From Piscinibacter gummiphilus (GTDB lineage Bacteria; Pseudomonadota; Gammaproteobacteria; Burkholderiales; Burkholderiaceae_C): DNA of 64,000 nt. The translations under genes and the position numbers were made by a program. Position 1 is the stretch's first letter. Every line of letters begins with the position of its first letter. Below, one piece after another: positions 40,340-49,252 of the stretch. The DNA is taken from positions 5,580,001 to 5,644,000 of the forward strand of contig NZ_CP015118.1 of the NCBI RefSeq assembly GCF_002116905.1, given 5' to 3'. Under the pieces are notes generated by a model, which did no database searches, had not been told where the DNA came from, and saw only the letters and a program-made list of their open reading frames with translations.

Positions 40340-41698
40340 CTATTCGGCCGTCGGCGTGTCGGCGCGGAACCGACCGGGGGTCAGCCCGTGCTTCTGCAAC
40401 AGGCGGTAGAACTCGGTGCGATTGCGGTCCGCCAGACGGGCTGCATCCGCCACGTTGCCATCGGTCATTTTGAGCAAACCGACCAGGTAATCTCGTTCAA
40501 AGCGTTCCCGCGCCTGCGCGAAGCTGAGCACCTCGACGGTGGGCACGCGCAGCGCGCGCTGCACCAGCGCGAGGGGGATCAGCGGCGTGGTGGCGAGCGC
40601 GCAGACCTGCTCCACCACGTTGTGCAGCTGCCGCACGTTGCCCGGCCACAGGGCCGTGGCCAGGGCCTTCAGCGCATCGGGGGCGAAACCGTTGAGCGGC
40701 TTGCCGTACTTCTCGCCCAGTTTCGAGAGGAAATGGTTGGCCAGCAGCGGGATGTCCTCGCGGCGCTCGCCGAGCGGCGGCAGCGTCAGGGCCACCACGT
40801 TCAATCGGTAAAAAAGGTCTTCCCGGAATTGCCCTTCGGCCATCGCGGCGTCGAGGTCGCGGTGGGTGGCGGACAGGATGCGCACGTCGACGGGGATGCT
40901 CTCGCTCGCCCCGACCGGCCGCACCGACCGCTCCTGGAGCACCCGCAGCAGCTTGACCTGCAGCGCCGGGGGCATGTCGCCGATTTCGTCGAGGAACAGC
41001 GTGCCCCCGTCGGCGGCCTGGAAGAGGCCCCGGTGGTTGGCCACGGCACCCGTGAAAGACCCCTTCACGTGCCCGAACAATTCGGACTCGAGCAGGGCCT
41101 CGGGGATCGCGCTGCAGTTCACCGCGACGAAGGGTTTGTCGGCCCGCGCGCTGGCCTTGTGGATGGCCTGCGCGAGCAGTTCCTTGCCGCTGCCGCTCTC
41201 GCCGCAGATCAGCACGCTGGCGTCGGACGCGGCCACCATCTTGGCCTCGGCCAGCAGCTCGGCCATGCGGGCCGAACGGCTCACGATGGCCTCGCGCCAC
41301 TGCTCGTCGCCGTCGGCCGCCTTGTGCGCGGGGGCGCCCAGCGCGAGCGCCTGCGAGATCTTCTCGAGCAGCGCCTTGCCGTCGAAGGGTTTGGTGAGGT
41401 ACGTGAAGACACCGCGGGCCGTGGCCTCGACCGCATCGGGGATGGTGCCGTGCGCGGTGAGCAGGATGACCGGCAGCGCCGGGTGGTGGGCGCGGATCTC
41501 GTCGAACAGCGCGAGGCCGTCGCGGCCCGGCAGCTGCACGTCGCTCACGACGAGCTGCGGGCGGGCGACGTCGAGCTGCGCGAGGGCGTCCTCCGCGGAC
41601 GCCACCGCCGTCACGTGGTAGCCGGCGGAGGTGAGCCGCATCGACAGCAGCTTGAGCAGGTCCGGGTCGTCGTCGACCAGCAGGAGGTTCGCCGGCAT
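40340..41698 (-). CDS. glrR: Sigma-54-dependent response regulator, GlrR/QseF type
   Basis: 452 residues. The receiver domain has the acidic pair DDDPD near the start and phospho-acceptor Asp in VVSDVQLPG. The AAA+ domain has Walker A GESGSGKE, LFLDEIGDM as Walker B and a GSFTGA loop where GAFTGA is canonical. The C-terminal Fis-type HTH is DGNVADAARLADRNRTEFYR. When phosphorylated by the kinase encoded upstream it should activate RNA polymerase with sigma-54. The ATG at 41698 overlaps the lipoprotein stop (TGATG). Targets may include opgGH or cell-envelope genes, which is unproven. Confidence 0.93.
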   Translation of the reverse strand: MPANLLLVDDDPDLLKLLSMRLTSAGYHVTAVASAEDALAQLDVARPQLVVSDVQLPGRDGLALFDEIRAHHPALPVILLTAHGTIPDAVEATARGVFTYLTKPFDGKALLEKISQALALGAPAHKAADGDEQWREAIVSRSARMAELLAEAKMVAASDASVLICGESGSGKELLAQAIHKASARADKPFVAVNCSAIPEALLESELFGHVKGSFTGAVANHRGLFQAADGGTLFLDEIGDMPPALQVKLLRVLQERSVRPVGASESIPVDVRILSATHRDLDAAMAEGQFREDLFYRLNVVALTLPPLGERREDIPLLANHFLSKLGEKYGKPLNGFAPDALKALATALWPGNVRQLHNVVEQVCALATTPLIPLALVQRALRVPTVEVLSFAQARERFERDYLVGLLKMTDGNVADAARLADRNRTEFYRLLQKHGLTPGRFRADTPTAE

Positions 41699-42381
41699 CA
41701 CGGGGCTTTCGAGGCAGGAGCGGGTGCCGGCGGCGCGGACGGCGCCGGGGGTGGCGGTGGCGCGGAGGGCTTCACGGGAGCCGACGGCGGCCGCGCCGTC
41801 AGGCTGCGTTCGATGGCCTTGAGGGCCTCGAGCTTGTCGTTGGTCTGCTGCAGGTTGCGCTGGGCCTCGCGCAGCTGCAGGCCCTGGCGGTCCAGCTGTT
41901 CCTCGAGCTTGCGCTGTTCGACGAGCCGCACCGACAGCAGGCGCGCCAGCGGTTGCCACGGCGCGATGTCGGGGTTGGTGGACTTGACGATGGGGTCGAG
42001 CAGCGCGGCCGCCCGGGCGATGTCCCCGTTGTTGCGCGCATGGGTCAATGCAAGCGAAAGCTCCATCACGAGTTGCGGCGACGCCGCCTGCGCGTTGGCG
42101 GACACGAGCGCGTTCAGCCGCGTGAGTTCCTGGCCCAGCTCGGCCGGCGCCATCTGCCGCAGTTGCTCGTTGTAGGCGAGCAGCCGCCGCGCCACGCCCT
42201 CGCTCGGGTCGACCACCGGCGGCGGTGGGGGTGGCGGGGGCGGCGGCACGGGGGCCGGCGCGGGCGGCGGAGGCGGCACGGGGGCCGGCGGCGGCGCGGG
42301 CTGCAGCGCCGTGCAGGCGGCCAGCGCGAGGCTGCCGCCCGCCAGGGCCCAGGCACGAAGAAGGTCAGTCCGAGGACGCAT
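41698..42381 (-). CDS. Pro-rich lipoprotein between kinase and regulator (QseG-like)
   Basis: 227 residues. The lipobox SLALAAC places the lipidated Cys at residue 23. A proline-rich spacer (about residues 28-58) follows, then a helical region with coiled-coil character (LVEQRKLEEQLDRQGLQLRE) and a second Pro/Ala-rich tail. In enterobacteria the analogous gene between glrK and glrR encodes the outer-membrane lipoprotein QseG, which interacts with the kinase. This protein shares position and type; direct similarity is not claimed. Its start lies 17 bp inside the kinase gene. Confidence 0.83.
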   Translation of the reverse strand: MRPRTDLLRAWALAGGSLALAACTALQPAPPPAPVPPPPPAPAPVPPPPPPPPPPVVDPSEGVARRLLAYNEQLRQMAPAELGQELTRLNALVSANAQAASPQLVMELSLALTHARNNGDIARAAALLDPIVKSTNPDIAPWQPLARLLSVRLVEQRKLEEQLDRQGLQLREAQRNLQQTNDKLEALKAIERSLTARPPSAPVKPSAPPPPPAPSAPPAPAPASKAP

Positions 42382-43789
42382 GCGGAAGCTCGATGTGGAA
42401 GTGCGCCCCCGGCCCGTCGGGCAGCAGTTCGATCTGCCCGCCGTGCGCGGTGACGTATTCATGGACGATGGACAACCCGATGCCACTGCCACGCGCCTCG
42501 TCGGCCGGCTGGCGCTCGCCCCGGTAGAAGGGTTCGAAGACGCGGGCACGGTCGGCGGACGCGACACCCGGGCCGCTGTCGACGATGTCGATGCAGGCCC
42601 GGCCGGCTTCCCGGGAAACCGAAAACTGGATGGTACCGCCCGAGGGGCTGAAGCGGATCGCGTTCGACAACAGGTTGGCAAGGGCCATTCCCATCTTGTC
42701 GCCATCGATCTCGGTCCAGAGCGGGTCGCCGTCGACCCGCACGCGCAGCAGCTTGGCCTGCCACTGCAGGCGCTGCTGGTTCACGAGGTCACCGATGAAG
42801 GCCACGAGCTCGGTGCGCCGGCGCACGAGGCGGCGGGCCTCGAAGGCCGCGGCGTTGAAGCGCAGCAGGTCCTCGATCTGCCGCTGCAACACCACGGTGT
42901 TCTGCTGCAGGATGCGCACGACCTGCACCTGGTTGTCGTTGAGCGCGCCCGTGACCCCGTCCTCCAGCAGCGACACGCCCTCGCGCAGCGCCGCCAGCGG
43001 CGTCTTCAGCTCGTGCGACACGTGCCGCAGGAACCGCGCCTTGTCGGAGTCGAGCTCGGCCAGGCGCAGCCGCAGCCATTCGAGCCGCTGGCCGATCAGG
43101 CGCACGTCGGCCGGGCCGCGGATGTCGATGGTCTTCTCGAGGCGGTTCTCGCCGAGGCCCACGATGGCGTTCTCGATGCGCTTGAGCGGCCGCGCGAGCC
43201 ACAGGCCGAACACCAGCGCCAGCACACCGGCGACCACGATGGCACCGAGGATCTGCTGCGCGAGGTCCACGCGCCGCGCCTCGAGTTCGTCGCGCAGCAC
43301 CTGGTTGCGCTGCTCGGTGGCCTGGCGCACCTGCTCGGCGATGGTGGTGTTGAGCTGGTCGAGCGACGTGAACGCCGCGGTAAGCGCGAGTTCGCGCTGG
43401 CGCTGCGTGGGCGGCGTGCCGGTGAGCTGCGCCTCGATCTCCGCGAGCGTCGCGCGCCACTTGTCGGCCGACGCCTTCGGCAGCGACCCCGCCGACAGCT
43501 GTTCGAGCGAGTCGCCGGCCTCGCGGGCCGCGTCGTCGAAACGCTGGCGCAGGTTGGGGTCGCCCAGCACGAGGAACTGGCGCGCCGCACGTTCCATGTC
43601 GACGCTGCGCTCGGCCATCAGCTGCGCAGCCGCGCTGAGCGTGACCGCCTGGCGGGCGCCCGCGCTGCTCTGGCGCAGCAGGCCTTCGAGGGTGAAGAGG
43701 CCGCGCAGCGATGCGGCACTGAGCAGCGCGGCGATCAGCAGGAACGCCACCAGCAGCAACTGCCGGAAGGAGTAGCGATGAAGACTCAT
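42365..43789 (-). CDS. glrK: Sensor histidine kinase, GlrK/QseE type
   Basis: 474 residues. There are two membrane spans (residues about 9-30 and 180-200) enclosing a helical periplasmic domain. A HAMP-like linker (LARPLKRIENAIVGLGENRL) follows, then the phosphorylation site FLRHVSHELKTPLAALREGV and the ATPase blocks NLLSNAIRFSP, VDSGPGV and GSGIGLSIVHEYV. It phosphorylates the sigma-54 regulator two genes downstream. It starts the three-gene operon, 13 bp after ygjP ends. Confidence 0.94.
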   Translation of the reverse strand: MSLHRYSFRQLLLVAFLLIAALLSAASLRGLFTLEGLLRQSSAGARQAVTLSAAAQLMAERSVDMERAARQFLVLGDPNLRQRFDDAAREAGDSLEQLSAGSLPKASADKWRATLAEIEAQLTGTPPTQRQRELALTAAFTSLDQLNTTIAEQVRQATEQRNQVLRDELEARRVDLAQQILGAIVVAGVLALVFGLWLARPLKRIENAIVGLGENRLEKTIDIRGPADVRLIGQRLEWLRLRLAELDSDKARFLRHVSHELKTPLAALREGVSLLEDGVTGALNDNQVQVVRILQQNTVVLQRQIEDLLRFNAAAFEARRLVRRRTELVAFIGDLVNQQRLQWQAKLLRVRVDGDPLWTEIDGDKMGMALANLLSNAIRFSPSGGTIQFSVSREAGRACIDIVDSGPGVASADRARVFEPFYRGERQPADEARGSGIGLSIVHEYVTAHGGQIELLPDGPGAHFHIELPHASSD

Positions 43790-43802
43790 CGCGATGCGAC
43801 CG

Positions 43803-44750
43803 TCAATCGAAGACCGGCAGCACGTCGTCCTTGAGGGTGCCGCGGGCCTTTTCGAAGTCGGGCATCACCGAACGCACCACGTCCCAGAAACGCGGGCTGT
43901 GGTTCATCTCGCGCAGGTGGGCGAGTTCATGCGCCACCACGTAGTCGATGGTGGACATGGCGAAGTGGATCAGGCGCCAGTTGAGGCGGATGGAGCCGTC
44001 GGCGCTGGCGCTGCCCCAGCGCGTCTGCGCGGACGACAGGCTGAGCCGCTTGTACTGCACGCCCAGCTGCACCGCGAAGTGGCGGCAGCGTTCCTCGAAC
44101 ACGCGGCGCGCTTCGCGCTGCAGCCAGCTCTGGACCGCGTCGCGGATCTGTTCCGGCCCCGCGGTGTGCGGCAGGCCGATGTGCAACGTGTGGCTGGGCA
44201 CGCCCGGCAGCCCGGACGCATCGGTGTTGAGCGCGGCGCCGCCCTTGGCGGTGCTGGCCCGCGCGTCGAGCACCACGATGACGGTGTCGCCGAGGTACGG
44301 GATGCTGGTGCCGTCGCGCCACTCGACCTTCGCGGCCAGCAGGCGCTGCTGGCGCTCCTGCTGTTCGCGCAGCTTGCGCAGGATCCAGTCGGCCTTCTCG
44401 TGCAGCGCGGTGTCGATCTCGGCAAGGCCCACCCACTTCGGGGCGGAGACGGTCAGGCCGTCGAGCCCGACCACGAAGCCGATGCTGCTCCGGCGCGCGC
44501 GGCGCAGCGCGTAGGCGACCACGTGGGAGTTGAGGCGGATCTCGCGGTGCGCCTGCGGATGGCGGAACACGGCAGGCGCCAGCGCGCTCGGCGCCGGGCT
44601 CACCGCCAGGGGCAGGCGAGGCGTGGGCGCCGGGGCCGAAACCATCGGCGGTGCATCGGGAGGCACGGACATCAGGGGCAGAGCAGCCGGCGAGCCGTCA
44701 TCGAACAGCGAAAGCTGCATCGTGCGGTGGGCCGGCGAGGGACGCGTCAT
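43803..44750 (-). CDS. YgjP-type metal-dependent hydrolase (M48-like, DUF45)
   Basis: 315 residues. The zinc motif is VVAHELAHLREMNHSPRFWD: HExxH plus a third histidine five residues on. Preceding it are the conserved RWGSAS and LNWRLIHF blocks. The N-terminal 75 residues are Pro/Ala rich and poorly conserved; an in-frame ATG at 44720 (MQLSLFDDG) is an alternative start that family members often use. The family acts as putative metallopeptidases of unknown substrate. Confidence 0.87.
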   Translation of the reverse strand: MTRPSPAHRTMQLSLFDDGSPAALPLMSVPPDAPPMVSAPAPTPRLPLAVSPAPSALAPAVFRHPQAHREIRLNSHVVAYALRRARRSSIGFVVGLDGLTVSAPKWVGLAEIDTALHEKADWILRKLREQQERQQRLLAAKVEWRDGTSIPYLGDTVIVVLDARASTAKGGAALNTDASGLPGVPSHTLHIGLPHTAGPEQIRDAVQSWLQREARRVFEERCRHFAVQLGVQYKRLSLSSAQTRWGSASADGSIRLNWRLIHFAMSTIDYVVAHELAHLREMNHSPRFWDVVRSVMPDFEKARGTLKDDVLPVFD

Positions 44751-44781
44751 GGGCGCTCATTCTATGCGGCGCCCATGACCT

Positions 44782-45531
44782 TCAGGTTGCGGAGGACACG
44801 TAGGCCTCGGGATCGATGCGGCGCATTTCCGCTTCGATCCAGGTTTCAACCTCGCGCATCAGGTCGTCGGCCGTGCGGCCCTCGGACGGGATGGGCTTGC
44901 CGATGGAGACGTCGACCACCCCCGCGCGCACCATGAACGACTTGCGCGGCCAGCAGCGCGCCGCGTTCACCGCGATGGGCACCACCGGCACGCCGGTGGC
45001 CACGGCCAGGCGCGTACCACCGGCCTTGTAGGTGCCCTGCCCGCCGCGCGGCGCACGGGTGCCTTCGGGGAACATGATCACCCAGTTGCCGTGGCCCATG
45101 TGCTTGCGGCCCTGCTCGGCCACCTTGTTCCAGGCCTCGGCGCGTTTGCTGCGGTCGATGTGGATCATGTCGATGCGCGCCATGGCCCAGCCGAAGAACG
45201 GGATGTAGAGCAGCTCGCGCTTGAACACGTAGCAGAGCGGCTTCGGCATGATCGTGGGGTACGCGAACGTCTCCCACGTGCTCTGGTGCTTCGACAGCAG
45301 GATCACCGGCCCGTCGGGCAGGTTCTCCATGCCCTGCACGCGCTTCTCGACGCCGCAGATCACCTTGCAGCCCCAGATGGCCACGCGCAGCCAGCCGGCG
45401 CACAGCCAGTAGATGGGCGCGCCGCGCACGAAGATCGAATAGACCAGCACAGCGAGGGCCCAGGGCACCACGGTGACGGCCATCCACAGCAGGAACAGGA
45501 ACGACCGGATCGCGGTCAGCAGTTTCGTCAT
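44782..45531 (-). CDS. plsC: 1-acyl-sn-glycerol-3-phosphate acyltransferase
   Basis: 249 residues, with an N-terminal membrane segment. The catalytic motif is SKHQSTWET, an H-x4-E form in place of the more usual H-x4-D, and the second motif is FPEGTRAPRGG with the arginine that binds phosphate. PlsC makes phosphatidic acid from lysophosphatidic acid at the inner membrane. It lies 6 bp after gmhB in the conserved glyS-gmhB-plsC run. Confidence 0.93.
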   Translation of the reverse strand: MTKLLTAIRSFLFLLWMAVTVVPWALAVLVYSIFVRGAPIYWLCAGWLRVAIWGCKVICGVEKRVQGMENLPDGPVILLSKHQSTWETFAYPTIMPKPLCYVFKRELLYIPFFGWAMARIDMIHIDRSKRAEAWNKVAEQGRKHMGHGNWVIMFPEGTRAPRGGQGTYKAGGTRLAVATGVPVVPIAVNAARCWPRKSFMVRAGVVDVSIGKPIPSEGRTADDLMREVETWIEAEMRRIDPEAYVSSAT

Positions 45532-45537
45532 GGGGGT

Positions 45538-46137
45538 TCAGTCGAGACGTCCGAGGCTCGCGTCGCCCGCGCCGGCACTGCCGCGCAGGACACGCTCTTC
45601 CTGGATCAGGTATTCGGCGAAGGCCGCGAGGTCGTCGTGCACCACGGTGCCCGGCACCTGGTGCAGCACGTTGCCGGCCACGGTGGCGGCGCCCTTGCCG
45701 GTGCGCACGAGGTGCGGCTTGCAGCCCACCGCGGCGCCCGCCTGCAGGTCGCGCAGCGAATCGCCCACCACCGGCACGTTGGCGAGGTCCACGCCGTAGC
45801 GTTCGCCGATCTGGCGGAACAGGCCCGGCAGCGGCTTGCGGCAGTCGCACGATTCGTCGGGCGTGTGCGGGCAGAAGAACACCGCATCGATGCGGCCGCC
45901 CACCTTCGCGAGCAGCGAGTTCATCTTCGCGTGCATCGCGTTGAGCGCGGCCATGTCGAACAGCCCGCGGCCGAGGCCCGACTGGTTGCTCGCGATCACC
46001 GTGTGCCAGCCCGCATGGTTCAGCCGGGCGATGGCCTCGAGCGAGCCGGGGATCGGGATCCAGTCGTCGGCCGACTTGACGTAGTCGTCCCGATCCTCGT
46101 TGATCGTGCCGTCGCGGTCGAGGATGATGAGGTTCAT
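45538..46137 (-). CDS. gmhB: D-glycero-beta-D-manno-heptose-1,7-bisphosphate 7-phosphatase
   Basis: 199 residues, HAD superfamily. The nucleophile motif is LIILDRDGTINED (DxDGT), and the zinc-site cysteines lie in FFCPHTPDESCDCRKPLPGL. VVGDSLRDLQAGAAVGCKPH is the later Asp motif. The enzyme acts in the ADP-heptose pathway for the lipopolysaccharide core. Gaps of 10 and 6 bp to glyS and plsC point to a shared transcript. Confidence 0.94.
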   Translation of the reverse strand: MNLIILDRDGTINEDRDDYVKSADDWIPIPGSLEAIARLNHAGWHTVIASNQSGLGRGLFDMAALNAMHAKMNSLLAKVGGRIDAVFFCPHTPDESCDCRKPLPGLFRQIGERYGVDLANVPVVGDSLRDLQAGAAVGCKPHLVRTGKGAATVAGNVLHQVPGTVVHDDLAAFAEYLIQEERVLRGSAGAGDASLGRLD

Positions 46138-46147
46138 CGCGTGATGC

Positions 46148-48259
46148 TCAGGTGGCCAGCTTGGACAGGTCGGCCACGCGGTTCATCGCGGCATGCAGGC
46201 TCGCCAGCAGCGCCAGGCGGTTGGCGCGCAGCGCGGGGTCTTCCGCGTTGACCATCACGCTGTCGAAGAACGCGTCCACCGGTGCCTTCAGCACGGCCAG
46301 GGCCTGCAGCGAGGCGGTGTAGTCACCGCGCTCGAAGGCCTCGGTGGCCGGGCCGTTGGCGGCGCGCAGCGCCTCGAACAGCGCCTGCTCCTGGGGCTCG
46401 ACGAACCGCGCGGCGTCCGGCGTGGCGCCCACGGCACCTTCGGACTTCGCGAGGATGTTGCCCACGCGCTTGTTCGCGGCGGCCAGGCTCGCGGCCTCGG
46501 GCAGCGCGGCGAAGGCCTTCACGGCCGCGAGCGCACGCGGCACCTCGTGCACGCGGCTGCCGCGGCGGCTCAGCACGGCATCGATCTCCTGGGCGGCATA
46601 GCCCTGGTCGCGCAAGCTGACCGCGAGGCGGTCGAACATGAAGTCGACCACGAGGCCGGTGGTCTTGGCCGGGTCGGCGACCAGCGGGCCGAAGGTCTCG
46701 ACGGCGGCGCGCACGAGCGCGTCGATGTCGAGCGGCAGCGCGCGCTCGACCAGCATGCGCACCACACCGAGGGCATGGCGGCGCAGCGCGAACGGGTCCT
46801 TGTCGCCGGTGGGCAGCTGGCCGATGCCGAAGAGGCCGGTCAGCGTCTCGAGCTTGTCGGCCAGGGCCACCGCGACACCCACGTCGTTGCGCGGCAGTTC
46901 GTCGCCCGCGAAACGCGGCTTGTAGTGGTCCTCGATGGCCGAGGCGATGGTGTCGCCCAGGCCGTCGCCACGGGCGTAGTAGCCGCCCATGATGCCCTGC
47001 AGCTCGGGGAACTCGCCCACCATGTCGGTGAGCAGGTCGGCCTTCGCCAGCTGGGCCGCGGTGTCCGCCTGCGCGGCCACGTCGGCGCCGCCGATCGCTT
47101 CGCCGATCACGCGGGCGATGGCGCGCACGCGCTCGACCCGTTCACCCTGCGTGCCCAGCTTGCCGTGGTACACGACGCGGCCGAGGCCCTCGACGCGCGA
47201 TGCGAGCGTCTTCTTGCGGTCCTGGTCGAAGAAGAACTTGGCGTCGGCGAGGCGCGGGCGCACCACGCGTTCGTTGCCACCGATCACGCGGCTCGGGTCG
47301 GCCGGCGCGATGTTGCTGACGATCAGGAACTTGTTCGTGAGCTTGCCCGCCGCATCCAGCAGCGGGAAGTACTTCTGGTTGGCCTTCATCGTGAGGATGA
47401 GGCACTCCTGCGGCACGGCGAGGAACTCCGGCTCGAACTGGCACAGCAGCACGTTCGGGCGCTCCACCAGCGCGGTGACTTCGTCGAGCAGCGCGGGGTC
47501 GTCGATGGGCACGAGGCCTTCGCGGTCGGCGGCCACCTTCAGCTGGCGGGAGATCTCGGCGTGGCGCGCCTCGAAGCTCGCGATCACGGCGCCCTGCTCC
47601 TGCAGCTGGTGCGCGTAGTGGTCGGCGTCGAGCAGCATCACCGGGTCGACCGAGGCCTCGAAGCGGTGGCCGTGCGTGGCGCGGCCGGACTCGAGGCCCA
47701 GCGCCTTCACCGGCACCAGGTCGGCGCCGTGCAGCGCGACGAGGCCGTGGGCCGGGCGCACGAAGTTCACGCTCGACCAGCCGTCTTCCAGCTGGTACTG
47801 CATGACCTTCGGGATGGGCAGCTTCGCGAGCGCCTCGTCGAGCGCCTTCTGCAGGCCCTCGGCCAGGCGGGCGCCCTTCACGACGGTGTCGAGGAACAGG
47901 GCCTCGGCCTTGCCGTCCGGCTGGCGCTTGAGCTGGGGCACGACGGAGGCATCGAAGCCGAGCGAACCCAGCTTCTTCAGCAGCGCCGGCGTGGCGTTGC
48001 CCGAGGCGTCGAGCGCGACGGCCACCGGCATCAGCTTCTGCGTGACGGGCTTGTCGTCGGCCTGGTCCAGCACGCCGCTCACATGGGCGCCCAGGCGGCG
48101 CGGCGAGGCGAACGGGGTGACGGCCGACTGCGCCGAAGCGAGGCCCGAGGCCTTCAGGCTTTCGGCGATCGTGCGGGCGAAGGACTCGCCGAGCACCTTC
48201 AGCGCCTTCGGCGGCAGTTCCTCGACGAACAGTTCGATCAGGAGGTTCTTGGTGGTCAT
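46148..48259 (-). CDS. glyS: Glycyl-tRNA synthetase beta subunit
   Basis: 703 residues, normal for the tetrameric bacterial enzyme. The family start NLLIELFVEELPPKALKVLG is clear, and the middle has PQECLILTMKANQKYFPLLD and DPFALRRHALGVVRMLVE. The beta subunit binds tRNA-Gly and pairs with GlyQ, encoded 3 bp upstream. The end of the protein holds the DALR-like anticodon-binding region (LAVLKAPVDAFFDSVMVNAE). Confidence 0.97.
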   Translation of the reverse strand: MTTKNLLIELFVEELPPKALKVLGESFARTIAESLKASGLASAQSAVTPFASPRRLGAHVSGVLDQADDKPVTQKLMPVAVALDASGNATPALLKKLGSLGFDASVVPQLKRQPDGKAEALFLDTVVKGARLAEGLQKALDEALAKLPIPKVMQYQLEDGWSSVNFVRPAHGLVALHGADLVPVKALGLESGRATHGHRFEASVDPVMLLDADHYAHQLQEQGAVIASFEARHAEISRQLKVAADREGLVPIDDPALLDEVTALVERPNVLLCQFEPEFLAVPQECLILTMKANQKYFPLLDAAGKLTNKFLIVSNIAPADPSRVIGGNERVVRPRLADAKFFFDQDRKKTLASRVEGLGRVVYHGKLGTQGERVERVRAIARVIGEAIGGADVAAQADTAAQLAKADLLTDMVGEFPELQGIMGGYYARGDGLGDTIASAIEDHYKPRFAGDELPRNDVGVAVALADKLETLTGLFGIGQLPTGDKDPFALRRHALGVVRMLVERALPLDIDALVRAAVETFGPLVADPAKTTGLVVDFMFDRLAVSLRDQGYAAQEIDAVLSRRGSRVHEVPRALAAVKAFAALPEAASLAAANKRVGNILAKSEGAVGATPDAARFVEPQEQALFEALRAANGPATEAFERGDYTASLQALAVLKAPVDAFFDSVMVNAEDPALRANRLALLASLHAAMNRVADLSKLAT

Positions 48260-48262
48260 GGT

Positions 48263-49186
48263 TCAGGCCGCCTTCTTGTTCTTCTCGAGGGAGGCGACCA
48301 CTTCGTCGGCCCAGGCCTTCGGGGCCATCGGGAAGCCGAGGCGGGCCCGGCTGTCGAGGTAGCTTTGCGCGACGCTGCGCGCGAGGTTGCGGATGCGGCC
48401 GATGTAGGCGGCGCGTTCGGTGACGCTGATGGCGCCCCGCGCATCGAGCAGGTTGAAGCTGTGCGCGGCCTTGAGCACCTGCTCGTAGGCCGGCAGCGCG
48501 AGCTGCGACTCCATCAGGTGCTTCGCCTGCTTCTCGTGCGCCGCGAAGGCGGTCAGCAGGAAGTCGACGTCGCTGTGCTCGAAGTTGTAGGTGCTCTGCT
48601 CGACCTCGTTCTGGTGGTACACGTCGCCGTAGCTGAGCGTGTCGGTCCACTTGAGGTCGTAGACGCTGTCGACGCCCTGCAGGTACATCGCCAGGCGTTC
48701 GAGGCCGTAGGTGATCTCGCCGGTGATGGGCTTGCACTCGATGCCGCCCACCTGCTGGAAGTACGTGAACTGCGTGACCTCCATGCCGTTCAGCCACACC
48801 TCCCAGCCGAGGCCCCAGGCGCCGAGCGTCGGGTTCTCCCAGTCGTCTTCCACGAAGCGGATGTCGTTGGCTTTCAGGTCGAAGCCGAGCGCCTCCAGCG
48901 AGCCGAGGTACAGCTCGAGGATGTTCGACGGCGCGGGCTTGAGCACCACCTGGTACTGGTAGTAGTGCTGCAGGCGGTTCGGGTTCTGCCCGTAGCGGCC
49001 GTCCTTCGGGCGGCGGCTGGGCTGCACGTAGGCAGCCTTCCAGGGCTCCGGACCCAGGGCGCGCAGGAACGTGGCGGTGTGGCTGGTGCCCGCGCCGACT
49101 TCCATGTCGTACGGTTGCAGCAGCGCGCAGCCCTGGCGGTCCCAGTAGTCTTGCAGGCGCAGGATGATTTGCTGGAAGGTCAGCAT
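48263..49186 (-). CDS. glyQ: Glycyl-tRNA synthetase alpha subunit
   Basis: 307 residues. The start MLTFQQIILRLQDYWDRQGC and the class II motifs QPYDMEVGAGTSHTATFLRA and YVQPSRRPKDGRYGQNPNRL are diagnostic. It activates glycine. It is cotranscribed with glyS. Confidence 0.97.
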   Translation of the reverse strand: MLTFQQIILRLQDYWDRQGCALLQPYDMEVGAGTSHTATFLRALGPEPWKAAYVQPSRRPKDGRYGQNPNRLQHYYQYQVVLKPAPSNILELYLGSLEALGFDLKANDIRFVEDDWENPTLGAWGLGWEVWLNGMEVTQFTYFQQVGGIECKPITGEITYGLERLAMYLQGVDSVYDLKWTDTLSYGDVYHQNEVEQSTYNFEHSDVDFLLTAFAAHEKQAKHLMESQLALPAYEQVLKAAHSFNLLDARGAISVTERAAYIGRIRNLARSVAQSYLDSRARLGFPMAPKAWADEVVASLEKNKKAA

Positions 49187-49252
49187 GGTGGTGCAGTCAC
49201 GGGAAAAGGGCAGGAGGCGGGATTTTACGGGCCCGCCGCCCCGCCCGGGATG

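Noticed and set aside
42190..42300. GGC/GGT-rich tandem repeat as a regulatory repeat
   Set aside because: It encodes the proline-rich spacer of the lipoprotein in frame.
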